Source of the DNA: Acutalibacter sp.
GTDB lineage: Bacteria; Bacillota; Clostridia; Oscillospirales; Acutalibacteraceae
Assembly (NCBI GenBank): GCA_022801475.1
Contig: JAAWSH010000021.1
Span: 1 to 11,979 of the forward strand
Direction of reading: 5' to 3'
Length of the DNA: 11,979 bases
Of this stretch, positions 1 to 6,611 are shown piece by piece. The notes beneath the pieces were generated by a model. That model did not search any database, had not been told where the DNA came from, and saw only the letters and a list, made by a program, of their open reading frames with translations. Every line of letters begins with the position of its first letter. The stretch's first letter is position 1. A program made the position numbers and the translations under genes.

Positions 1-1724
1 ACCCCGCCTTTTTCCATCAGCTCCTGATGGGTGCCCTTCTCCTCAATCCCCTTCTCTGTCAGTACCAAGATTACCGTGGCGTTCTGGATGGTGGAAAGCC
101 GGTGGGCAATGGTAAAGGTGGTGCGCCCCTTGGAGAGCTTCTCCAAGGACTCTTGCACGATCTTCTCGCTCTCGTTATCCAGGGCGCTGGTGGCCTCGTC
201 CAAAATCATAATGGGCGGGTTCTTCAAAAAGGCCCGGGCTATGCTGATGCGCTGCTTCTGCCCGCCGGAAAGCTTTACGCCCCGCTCACCCACATATGTA
301 TCATATCCATTTGACAGCCCTGTTATAAATTCATGGGCCCCGGCCTGGCGGGCGGCGGCCTCCACCTCCTCCCTACTGGCCCCGGGCTTGCCGTACTCGA
401 TATTCTCAAACACCGTGCCGGAGAACAGGTACACGTCCTGCTGCACAAACCCGATCTGTTCCCGCAGGGATTGCAGTGTCACGTTTTTAATATCCTGGCC
501 ATCAATAAGGACCCGCCCCTCGGTCACATCGTAGAACCGGGGAATCAGGTTGCACAGGGTGGTCTTTCCGCTGCCGGAGGGACCCACCAGAGCCACGTTC
601 TGGCCGGGCCTCACGTCCAGGTTCACCTCAGAAAGCACCTGCTTGCCGTCGTCCGCATAGCTAAAACCTACGTGCTCAAAGTGTACACCGCCCTCTTTTA
701 TTTGCAGGGGCTTGGCTCCAGGCTCGTCGAAGATGTCCACGTCCGCGTCCATAATCTGGAAAAACCGCTCGATACCGGTCATGCCCTGCTGAAACTGCTC
801 GGCAAACTGCACCAGCTGCCGCACGGAGGTAATCAGCGTGCCCACGTACAGCATATAGGCCACCAGGTCCGCGGGGCGTATGCCGCCGTTCATCATAAAA
901 ATGGCCCCGGCCAGCAGCACCAGAAAGTGCATGAGCCCGTCAAACATCCGGTTGGTGGCCTCAAAGCCGCCCATCAGGAAATAGCGTCCCCGTTTGATAC
1001 GGAAAAACTTTTTGTTGCCGGACTCAAACTTCTCGGTCTCCACCGCCTCATTGGCAAAGGATTTTACCACCCGCACACCCAGCAGGCTGTCCTCCACCTG
1101 GGCGTTGATCTCGCCAATTTGGGCCCGCTGCTGACGGAACTGGCTGCGCATTTTCGAGTTGAACCAGGCGGCGGCCAGCACCATAAAGGGCACCACGGAA
1201 AAGACGATCAGGGTAAGGGGCACATTGACCCCGCAGAGGATGGCAAACGCGCCGATGATCTTAATGCCCGCCATAAAGAATTCCTCCGGGCAGTGGTGGG
1301 CAAACTCGGTGACGTCGAACAAGTCTGAGGTGATGCGGGACATAATCTGCCCCACCTTCATGTTGTCGAAGTAGTTAAAGCTCAGCTTTTGCAAATGGGC
1401 AAACAGGTCTGTGCGCATGTCGGTCTCCATTTTCGCGCCCATAATATGGCCGATGGAGGCTCGAAAAAAGGTGGCGCCCGCGTCCACCAGGCAGAGGAAC
1501 AGATACAGCACGCCGATTTTTAACACCAGCTCCAGGGTCAAAGCGGCCAGGTCGTTAATGCCCGTATCGGTGACAAAACGCACCAGCAGGGGCAGTACCA
1601 GCTCGCAAAGGGTGGTCAGGGCAGCGCAGAACAGATCGAAAACCAGCACGCCCTTGTACTTGCCAAAGTACGGCAAGAACCGCCGTACCAGCCCCTTAGG
1701 GCGTTTGTTGTGACTTGTCTCCAT
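1..1724 (-). CDS. ABC exporter, fused permease and ATPase (C-terminus cut by window edge)
   Basis: This is an ATP-driven exporter of the MsbA/BmrA-like type, with a membrane domain and a nucleotide-binding domain in one chain, working as a homo- or heterodimer in the cytoplasmic membrane. Starting at the ATG at 1724, 574 codons are visible with no stop before the edge. Since such proteins are about 580-600 residues, only a short C-terminal piece is missing. Residues 1 to about 320 hold hydrophobic membrane segments. The ATPase follows: Walker A GPSGSGKTT at 381-389, signature LSGGQ at 485-489, Walker B ending in D509 with the catalytic E510, and the switch His H541 in AHRLST. All key residues are present, so it should be active. 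A GAGAGG ribosome binding site at 1731-1736 and a strong promoter lie just upstream. The substrate cannot be told from sequence, and a partner half-transporter could lie beyond the left edge. Confidence 0.93.
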   Translation of the reverse strand, partial: METSHNKRPKGLVRRFLPYFGKYKGVLVFDLFCAALTTLCELVLPLLVRFVTDTGINDLAALTLELVLKIGVLYLFLCLVDAGATFFRASIGHIMGAKMETDMRTDLFAHLQKLSFNYFDNMKVGQIMSRITSDLFDVTEFAHHCPEEFFMAGIKIIGAFAILCGVNVPLTLIVFSVVPFMVLAAAWFNSKMRSQFRQQRAQIGEINAQVEDSLLGVRVVKSFANEAVETEKFESGNKKFFRIKRGRYFLMGGFEATNRMFDGLMHFLVLLAGAIFMMNGGIRPADLVAYMLYVGTLITSVRQLVQFAEQFQQGMTGIERFFQIMDADVDIFDEPGAKPLQIKEGGVHFEHVGFSYADDGKQVLSEVNLDVRPGQNVALVGPSGSGKTTLCNLIPRFYDVTEGRVLIDGQDIKNVTLQSLREQIGFVQQDVYLFSGTVFENIEYGKPGASREEVEAAARQAGAHEFITGLSNGYDTYVGERGVKLSGGQKQRISIARAFLKNPPIMILDEATSALDNESEKIVQESLEKLSKGRTTFTIAHRLSTIQNATVILVLTEKGIEEKGTHQELMEKGG

Positions 1725-1756
1725 GGGATACCTCTCAAGTTCATAGTTTTTCCAAT

Positions 1757-1785
1757 ATTATACCATGGATACGGCAGCGTTGCAA
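1757..1785 (-). promoter_or_regulatory. Near-consensus sigma-A promoter of the ABC exporter
   Basis: Read on the minus strand, a -35 box TTGCAA (1780-1785) is separated by exactly 17 bases from a perfect -10 box TATAAT (1757-1762). Transcription would start near 1750, giving a leader of about 25 bases that carries the ribosome binding site. This implies the exporter is transcribed on its own rather than only by read-through from the sirtuin gene. Confidence 0.8.
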
Positions 1786-1795
1786 ATTTTCTTCC

Positions 1796-1811
1796 CCAGC
1801 GCAAGCGCTGG
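1796..1811. repeat. Inverted repeat just upstream of the exporter -35 box
   Basis: CCAGCGC-AA-GCGCTGG is a perfect 7+7 inverted repeat starting 10 bases upstream of the -35 box. It could be an operator for a dimeric regulator or a stem without a T-run at the end of the sirtuin transcript. Neither strand has a following T tract, so a classic terminator is unlikely. Confidence 0.5.
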
Positions 1812-1853
1812 ACTACCGCCGTGGGGTGCGCAAAGCCACGCGCTTCCATAGGG

Positions 1854-1888
1854 TAACCGGTCAGCCTAGTCGTAGGGACTGGCGGGAC
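1854..1888. other. Hairpin in the sirtuin-exporter intergenic region
   Basis: CCGGTC (1857-1862) pairs with GACTGG (1877-1882) with one G-T pair. CCTA (1865-1868) pairs with TAGG (1873-1876) around the tetraloop GTCG. GGT and ACC can close it at the base. The rest of the 218-bp gap (1725-1942) holds no gene I can support. A direct repeat of CTCTCGC sits at about 1920-1936, just after the sirtuin stop. Confidence 0.4.
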
Positions 1889-1942
1889 CATCGCGGGGGC
1901 AATGTAGTGTTGCCTTAAACTCTCGCGTTCTCTCGCAGGCTT

Positions 1943-2671
1943 TTACAGCTCCGCCGCCTGGGCCAGCACCTGGGCCAGGTCCTCCCGGATCAACAGGTCC
2001 GCCCTATTGTCATAGGGCGTGGGGTCCCGGTTCACAATCACCAGCTTGGCCCCTGGGGAGAGATACGTCACCAGCCCCGCCACCGGGTACACCACCAGGG
2101 AGGTGCCCCCCACCACCATCAGCTCCGCGTTTTCGGCGTAGGCAATGGCCCGGGCCAGGTCCCGCTGGTTCAGCTGCTCGCCGTACAGCACCACGTCCGG
2201 CTTCAGCTGTCCCCCGCAGGCGCATTTTGGCTCGCCTTCACAGTCCATCACATAGCGCATGTCATACTGCCGGCCACAGCTTTGGCACAGGTACCGGTCC
2301 TCGTTGCCGTGGAGCTCGATGACGTTTTTGCTGCCCGCCATCTGGTGCAGGCCGTCAATGTTTTGGGTAATTACCGCCTCCAGCAGGCCCTCCCCCTCCA
2401 GCTTGGCCAGAGCCAGGTGGGCAGGGTTGGGCTTGGCGTCTGGGTACAGCATTACATGGCGGAGAAAGTGGTAAAAGTCCTCTGTGTGCCGTACATAATA
2501 GTCGTGCGAGAGCATCTCCTCGTAAGAAACGCCCTGCTTCTTCTGCATATAGAGCCCATGGGCGCTGCGGAAATCTGGGATGCCGCTGGCCGTGGACACC
2601 CCCGCGCCCCCCAGGAACACGGTGTGCCGGCTGCCGCGCAGCCAATCCTTTAGCTGTTGGGTTTTTGTCAT
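1943..2671 (-). CDS. cobB: Sir2-family NAD-dependent protein deacetylase (sirtuin)
   Basis: A cytoplasmic enzyme that removes acyl groups from lysine side chains using NAD, giving nicotinamide and O-acyl-ADP-ribose. The 242 residues match the usual bacterial sirtuin length. The NAD-binding motif GAGVSTASGIPDFR lies at 22-35, TQNIDGLH at 102-109 and the catalytic His is H121 in ELHG. Four zinc-binding cysteines are in place (C129, C132, C150, C152), and GTSLVVYPVAGL near the C-terminus completes the Rossmann fold. The region around residues 62-70 (HTEDFYHFL) lacks the Tyr-x-x-Arg of CobB-type desuccinylases and resembles the Thermotoga-type deacetylase, so plain deacetylation is more likely; that point is inference. 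The ATG overlaps the stop of the exonuclease gene (ATGA) and has an AGGAGGG site 7 bases upstream, so the two are probably co-translated. Confidence 0.93.
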   Translation of the reverse strand: MTKTQQLKDWLRGSRHTVFLGGAGVSTASGIPDFRSAHGLYMQKKQGVSYEEMLSHDYYVRHTEDFYHFLRHVMLYPDAKPNPAHLALAKLEGEGLLEAVITQNIDGLHQMAGSKNVIELHGNEDRYLCQSCGRQYDMRYVMDCEGEPKCACGGQLKPDVVLYGEQLNQRDLARAIAYAENAELMVVGGTSLVVYPVAGLVTYLSPGAKLVIVNRDPTPYDNRADLLIREDLAQVLAQAAEL

Positions 2672-3432
2672 AGGGTCCCTCCTTCTTTCAGCGTCAGGCA
2701 GACCGGACAGTGGTCGCTGCCCGTGTACTGGTCCAGAATTGCCGCGTCCGCCAGGGCATCCTTTAGCCGTTCATCCGCCAAAAAATAATCGATGCGCCAC
2801 CCCACGTTGTTGGCCCGGGCGTTGGCCCTGTAGCTCCACCAAGAGTAGGCCTCTTTTTCTGGGTAAAAGTACCGGAAGGTATCCACAAACCCGCTGCCCA
2901 GCAGCTGGCAAAACTTGCCCCGCTCCTCATAGGTATAGCCTGCGTTGCCAATATTGCTTTTGTCGTTTTTTAGGTCAATGGGCCTGTGGGCCACGTTCAG
3001 GTCTCCGCACACTACCACAGGCTTTTTCTCCCGCAGCTTTGCAAGATACCCTCGCAGAACGTCCTCAAACTCCATGCGAAAGCCCAGGCGCTCCAACTCT
3101 CGCTGAGCGTTGGGGGTGTAGATTGTTACTAAGATAAAGTCCTGGTATTCCGCCGCAATGAGCCGCCCTTCCTGGTCAAAAGCCTCCACCCCAAGCCCAT
3201 AGCTTACTGAAAGAGGCTCTATCTTTGTAAACACCGCCGTACCCGAGTACCCCTTACGCTGGGCGGAGTTCCAGTACTCACGATAGCCCGGAAACTGAAA
3301 ATTCCCCTGTTCCCGCTGCATTTTTGTCTCTTGCAGGCAAACCGCGTCTGGGTTTTCCTGGCCCAACATTTCCATAAAATCTTTGCCCATACAGGCCCGC
3401 AGGCCGTTCACATTCCAGGAAACCAGCTTCAT
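2668..3432 (-). CDS. exoA: Exodeoxyribonuclease III / AP endonuclease (EEP fold)
   Basis: A DNA repair enzyme of base-excision repair that cuts DNA 5' to abasic sites and trims 3' ends, with magnesium. The 254-residue protein shows the full ExoIII/ExoA set: WNVNGLRA at 6-13 (N7), the metal ligand E35 in LQETK, Y105 in IYTPNA, D144 and N146 in GDLN, the DNA-contacting WRIDYF segment near 210-220, and D240-H241 in SDHCPV. Start at 3432 is supported by a GGAAG site about 7 bases upstream and by the usual MKLVSWNVNG opening. It is the first gene of a two-gene unit with the sirtuin, overlapping it by four bases. A promoter lies in the divergent gap with ppiB. The symbol exoA follows Bacillus usage; xthA is the enterobacterial equivalent. 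Confidence 0.95.
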   Translation of the reverse strand: MKLVSWNVNGLRACMGKDFMEMLGQENPDAVCLQETKMQREQGNFQFPGYREYWNSAQRKGYSGTAVFTKIEPLSVSYGLGVEAFDQEGRLIAAEYQDFILVTIYTPNAQRELERLGFRMEFEDVLRGYLAKLREKKPVVVCGDLNVAHRPIDLKNDKSNIGNAGYTYEERGKFCQLLGSGFVDTFRYFYPEKEAYSWWSYRANARANNVGWRIDYFLADERLKDALADAAILDQYTGSDHCPVCLTLKEGGTL

Positions 3433-3459
3433 TTCCCATCTTCCTTTACTGATTGTTTT

Positions 3460-3488
3460 AATCTATTACCACTGCAAATTGTTAACAA
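3460..3488 (-). promoter_or_regulatory. Candidate promoter of exoA-sirtuin unit, with a palindrome over the -35
   Basis: On the minus strand TTGTTA (3483-3488) and TAGATT (3460-3465), each 4/6 to consensus, are 17 bases apart. The -35 box lies inside the perfect palindrome TTGTTAACAA (3479-3488), a possible operator. It does not match the firmicute LexA box, so SOS control is not indicated. Confidence 0.4.
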
Positions 3489-3541
3489 ACTATAAATTTG
3501 TCCTTTTATTCCTATAGAGGCTATGCGGCGTAGGGGATTTG

Positions 3542-3550
3542 TGCTATAAT
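3542..3550 (+). promoter_or_regulatory. Extended -10 promoter of ppiB
   Basis: TG-C-TATAAT is a perfect extended -10 element. No good -35 box lies 16-18 bases upstream, which is typical of extended -10 promoters. It would give a leader of about 140 bases. That leader contains a GGGCGGG/CCCCGCC-type hairpin (about 3647-3671) shortly before the GGAGG ribosome binding site at 3686-3690. Confidence 0.55.
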
Positions 3551-3697
3551 GTCCAAAGGGCATTTTAGTAAAGCTAAATCTGCGCCGCGGATTTTCAATA
3601 CAACTTGCGGTTATTGCTATACATCCTCAAAATTTCTTATCCGCACGGGCGGGCGAGAAGTATCCCCGCCTCAATACTATGATTCGGAGGTAGAACC

Positions 3698-4222
3698 ATG
3701 CAGAATCCCATCGTTACCATAGAAACCAACCAGGGCGTTATCAAGGTGGAGCTTTTCCCCGACGTAGCCCCCAACACAGTACATAACTTCATCTCTTTGG
3801 TGAAAAAGGGCTTTTACGACGGCACCATTTTCCACCGGGTGATTCCCGGCTTCATGATTCAGGGCGGAGACCCCGAGGGCACCGGCATGGGCGGTCCCGG
3901 CTACGGCATCAAGGGAGAGTTTTCCGCCAATGGCTTTGAGAACAGCCTAAAGCATACCACTGGGGTCATCTCCATGGCCCGGTCTCAGCGGCCCGATAGC
4001 GCGGGATCCCAGTTCTTCATTATGGTGGCAGACGCCGCCTATCTAGACGGACAGTATGCGGCTTTCGGCAAGGTAACGGAAGGTCAGGAAGTGGCCCAAG
4101 CCATTGTCAACGCCCCCCGGGACCGGGACGACCGCCCGGACCAGGACCAGATTATGGAAAAGGTGACGGTAGAGACCTTTGGCGAAGAGTACCCCGAACC
4201 CACCACCGGCCCCGAACGATAA
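3698..4222 (+). CDS. ppiB: Cyclophilin-type peptidyl-prolyl cis-trans isomerase, cytoplasmic
   Basis: This enzyme speeds cis-trans isomerisation of X-Pro bonds during protein folding. The 174-residue protein is one complete cyclophilin domain without signal peptide or membrane segment, so it should be cytoplasmic. Active-site residues are visible: R47, F52 and Q55 in FHRVIPGFMIQGGD (45-58), the MARS..DSAGSQFFIM segment (93-109) and F123 in YAAFGKV. The position equal to Trp121 of human cyclophilin A is Y115, as in many bacterial forms, which predicts weak cyclosporin binding. GGAGG 7 bases before the ATG supports the start. It is monocistronic, divergent from exoA and convergent with pdp. The last 15 or so residues are Pro/Glu-rich and probably disordered. 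Confidence 0.95.
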   Translation: MQNPIVTIETNQGVIKVELFPDVAPNTVHNFISLVKKGFYDGTIFHRVIPGFMIQGGDPEGTGMGGPGYGIKGEFSANGFENSLKHTTGVISMARSQRPDSAGSQFFIMVADAAYLDGQYAAFGKVTEGQEVAQAIVNAPRDRDDRPDQDQIMEKVTVETFGEEYPEPTTGPER

Positions 4223-4414
4223 GGCAGGGCGGTTCCTTACAATAGACGCTTTCAAAACCGTATAGCCACAAGAGAGTGGAAAACAAACGCGGTCAAGGTT
4301 TGGAGGAAGATTTCCGGCGGGGACCGTTCGAACTCGGCCCCACCGGCAAGTGAGGCAGGTACCTTGCGGGGATCAGGGGGCCGCCAGCAGAAAGCTTTTC
4401 TTCCCCAGAAACAA
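4223..4414. other. Convergent gap between ppiB and pdp, GC-rich with a long hairpin
   Basis: No gene is supported here. A stem at 4314-4346 pairs CCGG, GGGG and CCG with CGG, CCCC and CCGG (11 pairs, one mismatch, one bulge) around a loop containing TTCGAA. No T-run follows, so it is not a simple terminator. Part of it (4319-4335) resembles 6343-6359 in the other large gap. Confidence 0.5.
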
Positions 4415-5722
4415 CTAAATTCCAATCCGCTCCAACACCAGAGGCCTCTTTGGGGGCCTCTCTTTTGTTACCTTCACAGCTTTCTGGAACCGTCGAAGCC
4501 CGGCCTGGCAGCGCTCTTCGCTGTTGGCGTAAAGCCGGGCAATGGGCTGGCCCTTCTCCGCATACTCGCCCTGGGTTTTCAGCAAAACTATGCCCGCCCC
4601 ATAGTCGATCTGGCTCTCCTTGGTCTCCCGGCCCGCGCCCAATTCCATGGCCGCCAGCCCGCAGGTCTGTGCGTCCAGCCGGGCAATATAGCCGCTCTCC
4701 GGCATGAGGGCCTCTGCCCGCTGGGACGAAAGGACAAACCGCTCCGGCTCCTCAATATAGCCGCTGTCGCCGCCCTGGGCCTCCACCATCTTCTTTAGGG
4801 TAAGTAGGGCCGCGCCGCTCTTCACAGCGCCCCGCACCTTCTCGAGGGCCTGATCCTGGCTCATGTCCTCCTGGGCCAGCCGGACCATGCCCGCTGCCAG
4901 CTGATAACAGAGCTCTGCCAAGCGAAGGTCGCCCTGGCCCCTCAGCACCTCTATGGCCTCTATCACTTCCAACGCATTGCCAATATGCCGGCCCAGAGGC
5001 GCTTCCATATCTGTAAGCAGCGCCGCTGTGCGCCGGCCCGCACCCCTGCCGGTCTCTACCATCAGCTGGGCCAGCGCCCGAGCCTCGCCGATGGTTTTCA
5101 TAAAGGCCCCGCTGCCCACCTTTACGTCCAACAGAATGCCGTCCGCGCCAGAAGCCAGCTTTTTGGACATGACACTGGCCGCGATCAGAGGGAGGCTCTC
5201 CACCGTGGAGGTAACGTCTCTCAGGGCATACAGTTTTTTGTCCGCTGGGCATAGGCTGCCGGACTGTCCCACCAGGGCAATGCCGGTTGCCCGTACAATC
5301 TCAAAAAAGCGGTCCCGGGGGATGTCCATTTTTAGGCCTGGGATGCTCTCCAGCTTGTCTACCGTGCCGCCAGTGTGGCCCAAGCCCCGGCCGCTCATCT
5401 TTGCAATTTTCACCCCGCAGGCCGCGGCTATTGGCCCCACGATGAGGGAAGTCTTATCCCCCACGCCTCCAGTGGAATGCTTGTCCACTTTTATCCCTGG
5501 AATGGACGATAGATCCGCCATATCTCCAGACCGGGCCATCTCCAGGGTCATGCCCACGGTTTCTTCTCTTGTCATGCCCTGAAAGAAAATGGCCATTAGC
5601 AGGGCGGAGATCTGGTAGTCGGGCACAGTGCCCTGGGTAACGGCCTCTACAAACCAGGCAATCTCTTCCTGGGATAGCTCGCCCCCCTGACGCTTTTTAT
5701 AAATCAGGTCCACCATGCGCAT
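4415..5722 (-). CDS. pdp: Pyrimidine-nucleoside phosphorylase
   Basis: It splits uridine, thymidine and deoxyuridine with phosphate into the free base and (deoxy)ribose-1-phosphate, feeding pyrimidine salvage and pentose use. The 435 residues match Bacillus Pdp (about 433). The phosphate site KHSTGGVGDKTS is at 81-92, SGRGLGHTGGTVDKLE follows at 110-125, and the base-binding residues R168, S183 and K187 are present, so the enzyme looks complete. The opening MRMVDLI is the family's standard start. The ribosome binding site AAGGAGGTG is formed by the last codons of cdd, whose stop is four bases before this ATG, so translation is coupled to cdd. Thymidine phosphorylase (deoA) is the closest alternative name; Gram-positive homologs usually accept both uridine and thymidine. 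Confidence 0.95.
   Translation of the reverse strand: MRMVDLIYKKRQGGELSQEEIAWFVEAVTQGTVPDYQISALLMAIFFQGMTREETVGMTLEMARSGDMADLSSIPGIKVDKHSTGGVGDKTSLIVGPIAAACGVKIAKMSGRGLGHTGGTVDKLESIPGLKMDIPRDRFFEIVRATGIALVGQSGSLCPADKKLYALRDVTSTVESLPLIAASVMSKKLASGADGILLDVKVGSGAFMKTIGEARALAQLMVETGRGAGRRTAALLTDMEAPLGRHIGNALEVIEAIEVLRGQGDLRLAELCYQLAAGMVRLAQEDMSQDQALEKVRGAVKSGAALLTLKKMVEAQGGDSGYIEEPERFVLSSQRAEALMPESGYIARLDAQTCGLAAMELGAGRETKESQIDYGAGIVLLKTQGEYAEKGQPIARLYANSEERCQAGLRRFQKAVKVTKERPPKRPLVLERIGI
4440..4469 (+). terminator. Likely rho-independent terminator of ppiB, inside the end of pdp
   Basis: On the plus strand AGAGGCC (4440-4446) pairs with GGCCTCT (4455-4461), followed by CTTTTGTT. The T-rich side is on the plus strand only, so it would stop transcription from ppiB. 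It lies in the last codons of the opposing pdp gene, about 220 bases after the ppiB stop. Confidence 0.55.
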
Positions 5723-5726
5723 GGCG

Positions 5727-6140
5727 CTACACCTCCTTTAGGTTATCGGGGCCAAATGCCATGGGCAGCAGTTCCTCCAGGGTCATGAGCTTTTGTTCTC
5801 TGCCATCGTATAGGATGATCTCAAAGTTCGGGGCGCAGAACTCCCGCATGACCTGGCGGCAGACGCCACAGGGGGCGCAGAAGGAACTGGGCTCCTTTCC
5901 CGCCGGACCGCCCACCACGGCGATAGCGGTAAACTGCCGCTGGCCATCTGCCACGGCCCGAAACATGGCGGTACGCTCCGCGCAATTTCCTGGGGAAAGG
6001 GACGCGCACTCAATGTTGCAGCCCGTGTACACCGTACCGTTGGTACAGAGCAGGGCCGCGCCCACGGCAAAGCCAGAATAAGGGCAGTAGGCGTTCTGGC
6101 GTGCCGCAAGGGCCTGTTCCATCAAAAAGTCATGATCCAT
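5727..6140 (-). CDS. cdd: Cytidine deaminase, homotetrameric zinc type
   Basis: Converts cytidine and deoxycytidine to uridine and deoxyuridine, the substrates of the next gene. The 137-residue product is the normal size of the small tetrameric class. Zinc ligands are C53, C91 and C94, with catalytic E55, in NCAERTA (52-58) and APCGVCRQV (89-97). The N-terminal YCPYSGFAVGAAL (18-30) is also typical. I place the start at the ATG at 6140, which has GGAGG 8 bases upstream. The reading frame stays open to about 6383, but that stretch encodes low-complexity Pro/Ala/Ser/Arg-rich sequence unlike any deaminase and lies across the ribosome binding site. Operon with pdp. Confidence 0.95.
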   Translation of the reverse strand: MDHDFLMEQALAARQNAYCPYSGFAVGAALLCTNGTVYTGCNIECASLSPGNCAERTAMFRAVADGQRQFTAIAVVGGPAGKEPSSFCAPCGVCRQVMREFCAPNFEIILYDGREQKLMTLEELLPMAFGPDNLKEV

Positions 6141-6302
6141 GTAAGACACCTCCAATGAAACTGTGATATAAAGATCAAAGGGAACCAAACACAAAGCATG
6201 ATGAACTACAGGGGTCGCGGGCCACCGCTGATGACCCGCCCCGGCCGAACCGGCAAACGAGGTCCATCTCCTGAAAGGATTTGGGGCAAAGGGCTTCAGT
6301 GA

Positions 6303-6348
6303 GGCCCCGCCCCAGCCGGCGGAAGCGGGGGAGCTTCCCAGTGGGGCC
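6303..6348. repeat. Nested inverted repeats in the GC-rich block upstream of cdd
   Basis: GGCCCC (6303-6308) pairs with GGGGCC (6343-6348). Inside it GGAAGC (6321-6326) pairs with GCTTCC (6333-6338) around the loop GGGGGA. Just downstream, 6343-6359 resembles the hairpin sequence at 4319-4335. This may be a copy of a dispersed intergenic repeat or a structured leader of the cdd-pdp transcript. Confidence 0.45.
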
Positions 6349-6500
6349 CGTTCTGACTCCACCGAGCCGGCAGGCAAGACCACCTAAAACTCAGTGGACG
6401 TGTTAACAAAGTCCAAAATCGCAAGAAGTTATCGGTAAAACACACAGAGAAGGTGGGAAAAAGGGCGAGTTTTCCTTTTTGAAACCCGTATTATCTTGCC

Positions 6501-6608
6501 TATTTTTGTGCAACTTTTTTCCGAGGAGCACTTTGTAAGCAACCCCTCAGTGCCCCAAGGTTTTATCCTTTACCTTAACGGCACGGCAAAGTAAGGCATT
6601 TGTTTTTT
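6501..6608 (+). ncRNA. Possible small RNA on the plus strand, ending at a terminator-like stem
   Basis: A candidate promoter, TTGAAA (6479-6484) with TATTTT (6501-6506) and a 16-base spacer, precedes a stretch with a GGAGCACT/AGTGCCCC stem (6525-6532 with 6549-6556, one A-C mismatch on this strand). A bulged stem at 6567-6596 then leads into TTTGTTTTTT (6599-6608), which looks like a plus-strand terminator. No gene needs a plus-strand terminator here, hence the RNA idea. The first stem pairs better on the minus strand, where it would sit in the manA 3' untranslated region. Weak evidence. Confidence 0.25.
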
Positions 6609-6611
6609 CCT

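Larger units (their letters stand above)
6141..6611. other. 471-bp gene-free region with hairpins upstream of cdd and downstream of manA
   Basis: No protein gene is supported. From the cdd side: 6141-6200 is AT-rich and must hold the cdd-pdp promoter; TTGTGT and TATATC about 18 bases apart on the minus strand are a weak candidate. 6205-6390 is GC-rich with nested inverted repeats. 6400-6611 is AT-rich, with TGTTAACAA at 6401-6409, an AAAAAGG/CCTTTTT stem (6458-6480) that could end transcripts on either strand, and two further hairpins at 6525-6556 and 6567-6596. Confidence 0.6.

Noticed and set aside
333..1328. Long plus-strand open frame opposite the ABC exporter
   Set aside because: Its His/Gly/Leu-rich product has no recognisable domain, and the opposite strand codes a complete exporter with all motifs; it is an antisense shadow.
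1796..1811. Rho-independent terminator of the sirtuin gene
   Set aside because: The stem is good but on the minus strand it is followed by GGAAGAAAATTT, not a T-run.
3479..3488. SOS (LexA) box upstream of exoA
   Set aside because: TTGTTAACAA does not fit the firmicute GAAC-N4-GTTC core.
4314..4346. tRNA-like TTCGAAC loop
   Set aside because: The five-pair T stem does not form around it and no acceptor stem, anticodon arm or CCA end is present.
5727..6383. A 218-residue form of cytidine deaminase starting at 6383
   Set aside because: The extra 81 residues are low-complexity, cross the GGAGG site of the ATG at 6140, and have no counterpart in this enzyme family.
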